Source: Oscillospiraceae bacterium
Lineage (GTDB): Bacteria; Bacillota; Clostridia; Oscillospirales; CAG-272
NCBI GenBank assembly: GCA_015064345.1
Contig: SVSK01000019.1
Location: 1 to 34,820, forward strand
Direction: 5' to 3'
DNA length: 34,820 nucleotides
Of the stretch, positions 15,305 through 22,707 are shown piece after piece. Position numbers and translations under genes: made by a program. The notes beneath the pieces are model-generated. The model ran no database searches. It worked only from the letters and a program-made list of their open reading frames with translations, and was not told where the DNA came from. Every line of letters starts with the position of its first letter. Within the stretch, counting starts at the first letter, position 1.

Positions 15305-15799
15305 TTATTTCGAGGAGTACTCGTGATTTGCCATAACCACGTCAAGAGCTGTGCGAAGATCGGCTTTCATTTTTTCTAGTTCTTCTCCGCTGACTTTATA
15401 TTTTTCGTGATTCATTATGTTCCACGGGATCCACCACACGGGTCCAATGCCATTTGTGCCGTAGTCAATGCCATCTTTTAGGAGGTCTCCGTGTCTGCGT
15501 GGGAACAGATGCCAATGAAGATGGTTGTCACCGTTGCCGAGAAGCTCGTAATTCATCTTGTCTGCCTTAAATGCAATTTGAGCCGCATCTGCAACTATGG
15601 ACATTTCCATAAGAAATTTTGCCCGTTTTTCCTTATCAAGGTAGTGAAGCTCCGTTTCGTGCCACTTGCAGAGGAAAAGACAGTAGCCGGGGAAGTATTG
15701 CTTGTCGCCGATGACAACGTAACCGGTTTCAAGCTCCCGAACAAACCAAGGATTGGTGTTGTTCTTGATCATTTCAATTCTCGTACATATCAGACACAT
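15305..15799 (-). CDS. HIT-family nucleotide hydrolase-like protein
   Basis: The protein is about 164 residues from the ATG at 15799, chosen because AAAAGGAG precedes it. The histidine triad appears as NHLHWHLFPRR, with the His residues alternating as in HIT hydrolases (Hint, Ap4A hydrolase). An N-terminal MCLICTRIEMI could carry a metal site, as in other CxxC-starting HIT proteins. The enzyme probably cleaves dinucleoside polyphosphates or nucleotide conjugates. The segment after the triad (GIGPVWWIPWNIMNHEKY) is longer than in minimal HIT proteins. It is 22 bases after the kinase gene in the same operon. Confidence 0.87.
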   Translation of the reverse strand: MCLICTRIEMIKNNTNPWFVRELETGYVVIGDKQYFPGYCLFLCKWHETELHYLDKEKRAKFLMEMSIVADAAQIAFKADKMNYELLGNGDNHLHWHLFPRRHGDLLKDGIDYGTNGIGPVWWIPWNIMNHEKYKVSGEELEKMKADLRTALDVVMANHEYSSK

Positions 15800-15821
15800 G
15801 GAAAACTCCTTTTGTGTTTTA

Positions 15822-16334
15822 TCACAGCGTATTTGCAACAATATTTTTTAGGACCTTCTCCGACTGCCTGTGGCTTGTTATATGAACTACTTTAACATCA
15901 TACTTCCCAAGAAGATCGAGTATTCTTTTTCGATTCTTTTTGTTGAAACGCCACACATCTCTTAAAAATTTCAGATCAAGTCTCTCGATACATCCCTCAG
16001 GCATATCCGGACGTGCCGTACCTCGGTACTTCATTTCACGCTTTACCACATTGATAACGCATTTGAGCGGCGGAAGTTCAAGCCAGAACACGGTATCTGC
16101 GCGGCAAAGCCTGTCCTCAATGATACTTAATCCGTTGCCGTCGATGATCCAATTTTCCTTATTCGCTTCTGCCGAAAGTGATGCGTGGTATTCTTCTCTG
16201 GGTGTAGTCTCCCAATTCCCGCGCCAGTATAGTCTGTCAATGTGAACAAGAGGCAGTCCTGTTATCTCGGAAAGCCTGCGGGAGAATGTGGTTTTTCCTG
16301 CTCCGTTTGTGCCTATCACCAAAACTCTCTGCAT
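15822..16334 (-). CDS. P-loop adenylate kinase-like protein (FlaR type)
   Basis: This 170-residue protein starts with a Walker A loop, VIGTNGAGKTTFSRRL (GTNGAGKTT at about 8-16). It continues with PLVHIDRLYWRGNW, the segment seen in the small P-loop kinases annotated as DNA topology modulation protein FlaR. A later WIIDGNG precedes the lid-like basic region KREMKYRGTARPDMPEG. The family's substrate is not established; nucleotide or small-molecule phosphorylation is likely. It sits between the radical SAM and HIT genes. Confidence 0.82.
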   Translation of the reverse strand: MQRVLVIGTNGAGKTTFSRRLSEITGLPLVHIDRLYWRGNWETTPREEYHASLSAEANKENWIIDGNGLSIIEDRLCRADTVFWLELPPLKCVINVVKREMKYRGTARPDMPEGCIERLDLKFLRDVWRFNKKNRKRILDLLGKYDVKVVHITSHRQSEKVLKNIVANTL

Positions 16335-16348
16335 AGCCTGTTACCTTT

Positions 16349-17254
16349 CTAAAAATCCGGTGTAAATTTCTTTGTGGCAGACGACCGCTCCTGCGAAAAT
16401 CCCTCAAATCCAAGGCGGGATGCTTCCTCAACCACTTTTTCATACTCAAAAGACGTTACTTTTCGGCGAATCCTTGCAAATTTATCATCTTCTTTTGCCT
16501 CGGGCAAGAATTCGGGTGTGTACTGCGCCATAAGTGAGAGAAGCACGTCACTTGGCAGCACGGTTTTTGCAATTTTGCCAAGTACGGCTATTGAATCACC
16601 CCTGTGAGAGGGAAGCACCAAATGCCGCACAATAACACCGCGACGCATGATGCCGTCCTCACCGATGATGTACCGCCCTGTTATTCTGTGCATAGCCCCA
16701 AGAGATGCTGCGGCATATTCGGGATAGTCCGGGGCAGAAGAATACTTTTCCGAAAGCTCGCTTGACGCATATTTGAAGTCAGTCAGAAAGATGTCAACCG
16801 TTCCACGAAGCATCTCGATAACCTCGGGTCGCTCATATCCGCCTGTATTCCAAACGATGGGCAGAGTCAGTCCCAGTTTACGGGCTATCTTAACAGCTTC
16901 GATTATCTGGAGAGTGTACTGTGTGGGGGATACGCAGTTGATATTGTACGCGCCATCTTCTTGGAGTTTCAGCATTACATCAGCTAATGATTCCGAAGTG
17001 TGAACTTGACCGGATGATTCACGTCGGCTGATCTTGCCATTTTGACAGTAGGCGCATCCGAGAGGACAGTGGGTGAAAAATACCGTTCCCGAGCCGCGCT
17101 CCTTGTCATATCCGCTGATAGGTGGCTCTTCCCAGTGGTGAAGCATGATGTGGGATACCTGCATATATGATCCCGCACCGCATCGACCGGTCGTTTTGCT
17201 TCGGTCAGCGCCGCACATTCTCGGGCAAAGATTACACGGACTGATGCCTATCAT
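16349..17254 (-). CDS. Radical SAM protein, PflX-like
   Basis: The protein is about 301 residues from the ATG at 17254, which overlaps the thiI stop as ATGA. The radical SAM motif is CPLGCAYC, a CxxxCxxC that binds the 4Fe-4S cluster and S-adenosylmethionine. A second cysteine set at the N-terminus (CNLCPRMCG, then GRCGAG) matches PflX-type proteins related to pyruvate formate-lyase activases. The reaction and target are unknown. Overlap with thiI implies coupled translation, so a link with thiolated tRNA or sulfur metabolism is worth considering (inference). The C-terminus GFEGFSQERSS is ordinary for the family. Confidence 0.88.
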   Translation of the reverse strand: MIGISPCNLCPRMCGADRSKTTGRCGAGSYMQVSHIMLHHWEEPPISGYDKERGSGTVFFTHCPLGCAYCQNGKISRRESSGQVHTSESLADVMLKLQEDGAYNINCVSPTQYTLQIIEAVKIARKLGLTLPIVWNTGGYERPEVIEMLRGTVDIFLTDFKYASSELSEKYSSAPDYPEYAAASLGAMHRITGRYIIGEDGIMRRGVIVRHLVLPSHRGDSIAVLGKIAKTVLPSDVLLSLMAQYTPEFLPEAKEDDKFARIRRKVTSFEYEKVVEEASRLGFEGFSQERSSATKKFTPDF

Positions 17255-18456
17255 ATTTCCTGATAGAACACTTCGGTGTTCCGTGTCATCCATGCTTCAT
17301 CCAGCAGTGCGTCCACGTCAACCTTTGCTTCTTCTGCAATAACCTTTTCAAGATCGGGCTGTGTGCGGGGATGACGGGGAGTGAACACGGTGCAACAGTC
17401 GTCATAGGGGAGAATGGATGTGTCAAATGTGCCGATCATACGGGAGATTTTGATGATCTCTTCCTTGTCCATTCCGATGAGAGGTCGGAACACGGGGCAG
17501 GTTGCCGCATCATCTGTTACGCAAAGTGCACGGAGAGTCTGCGATGCTACCTGACCGAGGGATTCACCTGTTACGAGCACGTGACAGGTCTGCTCAGCCG
17601 CAACACGGGAGGCGAGCTTCATCATAAATCTTCTGAGGAGAAGAGTGAAGTAATCTTCCTCGCAGTTATCGCGCAGCTCTTCCTGAATATGGGTTAGGGA
17701 AATAACGTGAACCTTTATCTTTCCACAGTATTCTGTAAGCTCTGACGCAAGCTGCATTACCTTTTCGTGAGCTGCTTCGCTTGTGTAGGGGAAGGACTCA
17801 AAATGCACGCAGTCTACTTCCATACCGCGCTTCATCATCATGTAGCCTGCAACGGGGGAGTCGATACCGCCGGAGAGGAGAAGGAGTCCCTTGCCTGCTG
17901 AGCCGAGAGGCATACCGCCTGCACCTCTGTCCTGACCTGCGTGAATGTAGGCATACTCGTCGCGGATCTCAATGCGGACAATAACCTCGGGCTCATAAAG
18001 ATTTACTGTGAGATGAGGCATTGCTTCAAGAATCGCACCGCCAACCTCACGGGAAAGCTCTGGGGAAGAGAGAGGGAACATTTTGTCACTGCGCTTTGCT
18101 TCGCACTTGAAGGTCTTTACTCCGCGCATCTGATCGGGGAGATATGCCTTCGCTGTTTCAAGCACCGCTTCAAGTGTCTTCTCGCAAGATGCCGCACGGC
18201 AAAGTCCCGCGAGGCCGAAAACCTTGCCCATCTGCACATACAGAGCGTCAAGAGATGCTTCAGCCGCCTCGTCCTTGGGCTCAATGTAAACGGTACTCTG
18301 GGCGCATCTTACGCTGTAATTGCCGATAAGCTTTGCTCTGCGCTTTATATCACGCAGAAGCTGTGCTTCAAAAGTGCCGCGGTTTGTTCCCTTGAGAACT
18401 ACTTCACCGAATTTACAGAGTATTACTTCTTTGATCTTTTCCATATCATTTCTCAT
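17251..18456 (-). CDS. thiI: tRNA 4-thiouridine synthase ThiI, form without rhodanese domain
   Basis: The protein is 401 residues. It has an N-terminal ferredoxin-like plus THUMP region (KFGEVVLKGTNRGTFE, then the fold up to about residue 170), a PP-loop LLLLSGGIDSPVAGYMM that adenylates uridine 8 of tRNA, and a late SILPYDDCCTVFTPRHP with conserved cysteines. The E. coli rhodanese extension is absent, as in most Bacillota, where sulfur comes directly from a dedicated cysteine desulfurase. The start is uncertain: ATG at 18456 or at 18444, neither with a strong ribosome site. It is the first gene of the minus-strand cluster and overlaps the radical SAM gene by four bases. Confidence 0.95.
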   Translation of the reverse strand: MRNDMEKIKEVILCKFGEVVLKGTNRGTFEAQLLRDIKRRAKLIGNYSVRCAQSTVYIEPKDEAAEASLDALYVQMGKVFGLAGLCRAASCEKTLEAVLETAKAYLPDQMRGVKTFKCEAKRSDKMFPLSSPELSREVGGAILEAMPHLTVNLYEPEVIVRIEIRDEYAYIHAGQDRGAGGMPLGSAGKGLLLLSGGIDSPVAGYMMMKRGMEVDCVHFESFPYTSEAAHEKVMQLASELTEYCGKIKVHVISLTHIQEELRDNCEEDYFTLLLRRFMMKLASRVAAEQTCHVLVTGESLGQVASQTLRALCVTDDAATCPVFRPLIGMDKEEIIKISRMIGTFDTSILPYDDCCTVFTPRHPRTQPDLEKVIAEEAKVDVDALLDEAWMTRNTEVFYQEI

Positions 18457-18479
18457 TTCATTTTAATCGTTATTGATTT

Positions 18480-18508
18480 AGTATACCATAAATCCGCCCG
18501 TGTTGGAA
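18480..18508 (-). promoter_or_regulatory. Extended -10 promoter of the thiI cluster
   Basis: On the minus strand TATACT (18485-18480) is preceded by TGG, an extended -10. TTCCAA (18508-18503) sits 17 bases upstream as a weak -35. It is 23 bases before the thiI start. Confidence 0.6.
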
Positions 18509-18593
18509 GAGGATTTTTGAAAAAACTGTCGCGACTTGAATTTTTGCAAATAATCATTTTTTCGAAATTTGTATGGCGATCCGAAATGATTTG

Positions 18594-18602
18594 TGCTATA
18601 CT
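18594..18602 (+). promoter_or_regulatory. Extended -10 promoter of the tandem Gfo/Idh/MocA genes
   Basis: TGC followed by TATACT (18597-18602) is a good extended -10; no clear -35 is visible 17 bases upstream. A perfect palindrome GTCGCGAC at 18528-18535 lies between this and the divergent thiI promoter. Confidence 0.5.
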
Positions 18603-18646
18603 TATGGCGTAAACAAACCAAAGTCAAAAAAAGGAGCGAGAATTCA

Positions 18647-19723
18647 ATGAAAAAGTTGAGAGTTGCTATAATCGGACAAGGAAGAAGCGGCAGAAACATT
18701 CACGGCAGATTTTTCCAAAGCGAGGACAACGATTTCTGCCAGGTAGTTTGTGTTGTTGAAGCAGATGAGTTCAGAAGAGCCCGTGCGGCAGAGGAATTCG
18801 GATGTGATACTGCGGCGGATCATACGGAGCTTTACGGCAGAGACGATATAGATCTCGTTGTAAACGCAACATATTCACAGCTTCACTACAGCATAACAAA
18901 GGATCTGCTCGAGCACGGATTTAACGTACTTGTGGAAAAGCCTTTCGCTCGTACATATTTCGAATGTCTCGATCTCATCAACACCGCAAAGAGAAACAAC
19001 GTTATTGTGTCAGTGTTCCATCAGACGCTTCTGACCCCCTCACACCTTAACGTGAAGGAGATCATCGAAAGCGGCAAGCTTGGGGATATCTACCAGATCA
19101 ATCTGAAGTATTCAAGCTTCGGAAGACGCTGGGACTGGCAAACTCTCCAAAGCAAATGCGCAGGCAGCGTGTACAATTCCGGTCCGCACCCCATTGGTCA
19201 GGCGCTTGATTTTATCGGGTGGGATAAAACTGCCCACGTAGCATTCTCTTCGCTATCAAGAGTTCTTACATTCGGTGACAGCGACGACTTTGCAAAGGTC
19301 ATCATTTCAGCAGAGGGTAAGCCTACCATTGACATTGAGATAATCTCAGCTGACGCATTTGCGGGAGACTTCAACTTCAAAGTGTTCGGCTCAAAGGGAA
19401 CGCTGATCTCGACTCACACAAATTATTCGCTCAAATACATAAAGGACTTCTCCGTGTATCCCGAAAGAGAAGTCATCCCCGGATTTATGTCCGACGAAAA
19501 CGGATATCCCGCCGCTTGCTCCGAGCAGCTTGAGTTTACGGAAGAATCCGGAACGATCGACGGCTCTGCATTTGATATTGCGGTTAGAGATTTCTACAAG
19601 ATGCTCTCCGACGCGATACTGCTTGGCAAAGAGCCTGCTGTAACTCCCGAGATGGCGGCAGACGTTATCAGGATCATTGAAGCTTGCCACGCAGAAAACC
19701 CGCTTTCCGTTGAATTTGAATAA
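18647..19723 (+). CDS. Gfo/Idh/MocA family oxidoreductase (paralogue 2)
   Basis: The protein is 358 residues from the ATG at 18647, with AAAAGGAGCG before it. The NAD(P)-binding loop is IIGQGRSGRNIHG, the conserved EKP is in VLVEKPFARTYFE, and the C-terminal domain carries the NSGPHPIGQALDF segment where GGxxxDxxxHxxD is usual. Here the Asp of the catalytic triad is less obvious, because PHPIGQALD replaces the common DxGxHxxD. It is followed after 28 bases by another member of the same family, so both probably serve one pathway for a sugar, sugar acid or cyclitol. Confidence 0.9.
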   Translation: MKKLRVAIIGQGRSGRNIHGRFFQSEDNDFCQVVCVVEADEFRRARAAEEFGCDTAADHTELYGRDDIDLVVNATYSQLHYSITKDLLEHGFNVLVEKPFARTYFECLDLINTAKRNNVIVSVFHQTLLTPSHLNVKEIIESGKLGDIYQINLKYSSFGRRWDWQTLQSKCAGSVYNSGPHPIGQALDFIGWDKTAHVAFSSLSRVLTFGDSDDFAKVIISAEGKPTIDIEIISADAFAGDFNFKVFGSKGTLISTHTNYSLKYIKDFSVYPEREVIPGFMSDENGYPAACSEQLEFTEESGTIDGSAFDIAVRDFYKMLSDAILLGKEPAVTPEMAADVIRIIEACHAENPLSVEFE

Positions 19724-19751
19724 ACAGAATTGGCAATCGGGAGGCACGAAA

Positions 19752-20738
19752 ATGAGCAAGATAAAGATTCTCTTTAACGGATTCCGTCACGGGCATGTCA
19801 ATATGCTTTACAATATGGTAAAGTCCTCTGACTGTGCTGAAATTGTCGGTTGTATCGAGGAAAACGACTGTGCAAGAGCGGCAGCGGAGCAAAATGTCGG
19901 TGCTGTCTTTTCGGACATGAGCTATGAGGAGTGGCTTGAAACTGATATTGACGCTGTTGCCATCGGAAATACATACGGAGAGCGAGGCCAGACAATAATC
20001 AAAGCGCTTCTGGCAGGCAAGCATGTTATTGCGGACAAACCGATCTGTACCGATGAAAAAGAGCTTGCGGAAATTGAGAAAATTGCAGCTGAACAAGGAC
20101 TTGTAATCGCTTGCATGCTGGATCTGAGATATCTTCCACAGTCCCTTGCGGCAAAGCAGCTACTGGACAGCGGTGAGCTTGGTGAGATCAGAAACATATC
20201 GGTAAACGGTCAGCATTCCTTGAGCTACGATTCACGCCCCACATGGTATTTTGAAGAGGGAAAGCATGGCGGCACAATAAACGATCTTGCCATTCACGGT
20301 ATAGATCTTATCAGAATGCTCTCTGGTCGGGAGTTTGCGAAGATTGACGCGGTGCGAGTCTGGAATGCATACGCATACAAAAATCCCGACTTTAACGACT
20401 GCGCAATATTTATGGCACAGCTTACAAACGGCGCAGGCGTGATGGCAGACGTGTCCTATTCCGCACCGAGCAACTGCCCTACACCTCCGACTTACTGGGA
20501 GTTCAGAATCTGGTGTGACTACGGAATGCTCTCCTTCAACTATTTCGACAGTACCGTGACACTTTACAAAAGCGGATCTCCCGAACCCATAAAGCTTCAG
20601 TATGAGGGCAAAGTGGGAGACTACCTCACCGAGTTTGTTGACTCTATCAGAGAGGGAAAGAGTGAGATGACCGAGAATATTATCTCCTCCACAAGAACCG
20701 CTCTACTGATTCAGAGTGTAGCGGATAAGAAGGCATAA
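19752..20738 (+). CDS. Gfo/Idh/MocA family oxidoreductase (paralogue 3)
   Basis: The protein is 328 residues from the ATG at 19752, with TCGGGAGG upstream. The N-terminus MSKIKILFNGFRHGHV lacks the textbook GxGxxG and has NGFRHGH instead. Otherwise the family is clear: VIADKPICTDEKEL holds the (D/E)KP motif, and GGTINDLAIHGIDLIRML holds the conserved Asp/His region. The changed nucleotide loop resembles members that bind cofactor differently. It is co-directional with paralogue 2 and followed by a terminator. The substrate is unknown. Confidence 0.88.
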   Translation: MSKIKILFNGFRHGHVNMLYNMVKSSDCAEIVGCIEENDCARAAAEQNVGAVFSDMSYEEWLETDIDAVAIGNTYGERGQTIIKALLAGKHVIADKPICTDEKELAEIEKIAAEQGLVIACMLDLRYLPQSLAAKQLLDSGELGEIRNISVNGQHSLSYDSRPTWYFEEGKHGGTINDLAIHGIDLIRMLSGREFAKIDAVRVWNAYAYKNPDFNDCAIFMAQLTNGAGVMADVSYSAPSNCPTPPTYWEFRIWCDYGMLSFNYFDSTVTLYKSGSPEPIKLQYEGKVGDYLTEFVDSIREGKSEMTENIISSTRTALLIQSVADKKA

Positions 20739-20765
20739 CCCGGTACTGAAAACAACCGAATAAAC

Positions 20766-20802
20766 TGACGGACAGCCTAAGACAGACTGCCCGTCTTTTG
20801 TA
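20766..20802 (+). terminator. Intrinsic terminator after the tandem oxidoreductase genes
   Basis: GACGGACAG pairs with CTGCCCGTC (one mismatch), followed by TTTTGTATTT. Confidence 0.72.
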
Positions 20803-20845
20803 TTTGCGGTTGAATAACTGAAAGAGAACTTCTACTGCGGCGTTA

Positions 20846-20874
20846 TTGATTTGGCGGAGTGGATGAAATATAAT
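20846..20874 (+). promoter_or_regulatory. SigA-type promoter of the XRE regulator gene
   Basis: TTGATT (20846-20851) and TATAAT (20869-20874) are spaced by 17 bases, 35 bases before the start codon. Confidence 0.75.
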
Positions 20875-20909
20875 ATAGTTACGGTACCGAAATACTAAAG
20901 GAGAAATAT

Positions 20910-21437
20910 ATGAATATACAAAAAGTTGGGGAGCAGATAGCATACCTCAGAAAGCGCAAAGGAATTACGCAAAGCGAACTCGGGGAGCGTCTCGGAGTTA
21001 CGTTTCAGTCTGTGAGCAAGTGGGAAAGAGCGGAGTCATTGCCCGACACTGCTATTCTTCTTGATCTCGCCGAGATCCTTGAGACAACGGTGGACAATAT
21101 ACTCGGCGGAGGTGAGCATGTGATGGAATACAGGGGGAAGATATCTGTTGCGGACATGATAGGCGGACTTCGCGCACTCGAGAGCATGGGTGAGCTTCTC
21201 GGGCGTGATAACATGATCTACCGCCATGCAATTCGCGGAATCAACGAGGGCATGAACACAGATATAGAAGCTTGTTTCGGGGATGATTACCTCTTTGAGT
21301 GCTTTGTGGCGGAGGCTGTAATCCAAAACATTATCGGCGGTGCATACGTTGACACAACCGATGTCCGCATAAGCTTCAAGCACGAGCATTTTCGGAACAT
21401 CGTGTTGAGTTATTGCGAAAAACACGGGATAAAGTGA
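20910..21437 (+). CDS. XRE-family helix-turn-helix regulator
   Basis: This 175-residue protein has a clear N-terminal Cro/CI-type HTH at about residues 7-62: IAYLRKRKGITQSELGERLG, then VTFQSVSKWERAESLPD. The C-terminal domain of about 100 residues (EYRGKISVADMIGG to the end) is not one I recognise. It has an alpha-helical look and no enzyme motif, so it may sense a ligand or mediate dimerisation. AAAGGAG precedes the ATG. The stop codon directly abuts the end of the convergent glutamine amidotransferase gene, with no terminator between. The target genes are unknown. Confidence 0.9.
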   Translation: MNIQKVGEQIAYLRKRKGITQSELGERLGVTFQSVSKWERAESLPDTAILLDLAEILETTVDNILGGGEHVMEYRGKISVADMIGGLRALESMGELLGRDNMIYRHAIRGINEGMNTDIEACFGDDYLFECFVAEAVIQNIIGGAYVDTTDVRISFKHEHFRNIVLSYCEKHGIK

Positions 21438-22103
21438 CTACAATCGCGAGCAGAACAGCCCGATCAGCTTTACATCAACCTCACCATGCCACATTTCCGG
21501 ATGCCACTGAACGCCGCAGAGGAATGGATAGCCCTCTCCCCACACTCCCTCAATGTGCCCGTCAGAACTGAAAGCTACTGCGGTGAGTTCCGTGCCGAGT
21601 GATTTCACCGATTGGTGATGATAGCTGTTTGTGCGAATGGAGTTCTGCCCTATGATATCACGCAATCGACCTCTTAAGAGGACCTCATGGCTGGTAACAG
21701 AGCAAGAAGTGTCTGCATGACTGCCCACATCAATATCCTGCCACAGAGTACCGCCGAGGGCGACGTTTATCACCTGTATTCCGCGGCATATCCCGAGAAT
21801 CGGCTTGCCCAGCTTCAGCATTTCATTTGTCAGCAATATCTCAAATTCATCACGAAGCCTGTGAACATCCACGCAGGCTTTTTCTTTTTGCTCACCGTAT
21901 AACTGTGGGTCGATGTCACCGCCGCCTGTGAGCACAAGCCCGTCTGCTGTCTGCGCGTAGTAACGGATTACTGAAATATCATTTGTCGGTGGCAAAATTA
22001 CAGGGACAACGCCACGGCAGTTGTTTGTAAGATAATCAATATACCGCTTTCGCAGATAATAATCGTTTTCTCCCACGGACATTGTAAATATAACCTTTTT
22101 CAT
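21438..22103 (-). CDS. Class I glutamine amidotransferase-like (PuuD-type) hydrolase
   Basis: The protein is 221 residues from the ATG at 22103, which has TTGGAGGT upstream. It is a class I glutamine amidotransferase of the gamma-glutamyl-GABA hydrolase branch. The nucleophile cysteine is in PILGICRGIQVINVALGG, and the catalytic His/Glu are in GVQWHPEMW near the C-terminus. The oxyanion region DGLVLTGGGDIDPQLYGE is also typical. Such enzymes split gamma-glutamyl amides in polyamine or amino-acid degradation; no polyamine genes are nearby. The gene is convergent with the XRE gene at zero spacing and divergent from the envelope operon. Confidence 0.9.
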   Translation of the reverse strand: MKKVIFTMSVGENDYYLRKRYIDYLTNNCRGVVPVILPPTNDISVIRYYAQTADGLVLTGGGDIDPQLYGEQKEKACVDVHRLRDEFEILLTNEMLKLGKPILGICRGIQVINVALGGTLWQDIDVGSHADTSCSVTSHEVLLRGRLRDIIGQNSIRTNSYHHQSVKSLGTELTAVAFSSDGHIEGVWGEGYPFLCGVQWHPEMWHGEVDVKLIGLFCSRL

Positions 22104-22191
22104 GCTGACCTCCAATGTGTTTTTTACAGTATATTCACTTAACCCCGTGTCTTGCATAAACTGAAAAGGAACTGAATTCGGAGGTGACTTA

Positions 22192-22707
22192 ATGGAGAGT
22201 ACAGTAAAGGGATACTTGAAAGTGAGAGTTACAAGGGCAGGGGGGACTTTGCCTGTGGAAGGGGCTGTCGTGACTATAACGGAATATAAAAGCGACATGG
22301 GAGACGACGAGATACTCTATTCTCTTCGGACTAACAGAGGAGGACTGACAGAAACGGTTTCACTATCTGCACCTGCATTCAACACAAGCACCCGCCCGGG
22401 TAACGTACAACCGTTTGCACTGTATAATGTGAACGTGACATATGAGGGATTCTACCCTGTGGAACTGGTCGGCGTGCCTGTGTTTGGCGGAGTCGTGGCA
22501 GTTCAGCCTGTGGATCTCATGCCGCTCAGCGAGGCCGACAAGGTTGCGGGTGCTGACGGAGAGCGGGTGATGATATTCGAGCTGACACAATCCGAGGCAC
22601 TACAACCGGGCGGGGTGACAAGGGAGGATATCGGTAACGAAAACGGGCAGATAACGGGAAGTGTAGATAACACACGAGGCGGTGTCGGAGGAATTGGAGA
22701 TGAATAA
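22192..22707 (+). CDS. Beta-sandwich (carboxypeptidase-regulatory-like) protein, first gene of an envelope/spore-type operon
   Basis: This is a 171-residue protein without a signal peptide. Residues 5-110 (GYLKVRVTRAGGTLPVEGAV, later SLRTNRGGLTETVSLSAP and NVNVTYEGFYPVEL) look like the transthyretin/CNA-B-like fold of carboxypeptidase regulatory domains. The last 55 residues are Gly/Asn/Asp-rich and probably disordered. The ribosome site GGAGGTGA is strong. Its stop overlaps the next gene, the SpoIID-like/PG-binding protein, by eight bases. In Clostridia such small proteins accompany spore or cell-wall peptidoglycan-binding proteins. The role is inferred from context; no enzyme motif is present. 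Confidence 0.68.
   Translation: MESTVKGYLKVRVTRAGGTLPVEGAVVTITEYKSDMGDDEILYSLRTNRGGLTETVSLSAPAFNTSTRPGNVQPFALYNVNVTYEGFYPVELVGVPVFGGVVAVQPVDLMPLSEADKVAGADGERVMIFELTQSEALQPGGVTREDIGNENGQITGSVDNTRGGVGGIGDE

Noticed and set aside
22120-22191. A sporulation sigma-E or sigma-K promoter ahead of the peptidoglycan-binding operon
   Set aside because: GTATATT and CATAAACT resemble the two halves, but the spacing is about 19 bases, too long for sigma-E. A weak SigA alternative (TTCACT-17-TAAACT) is no better.
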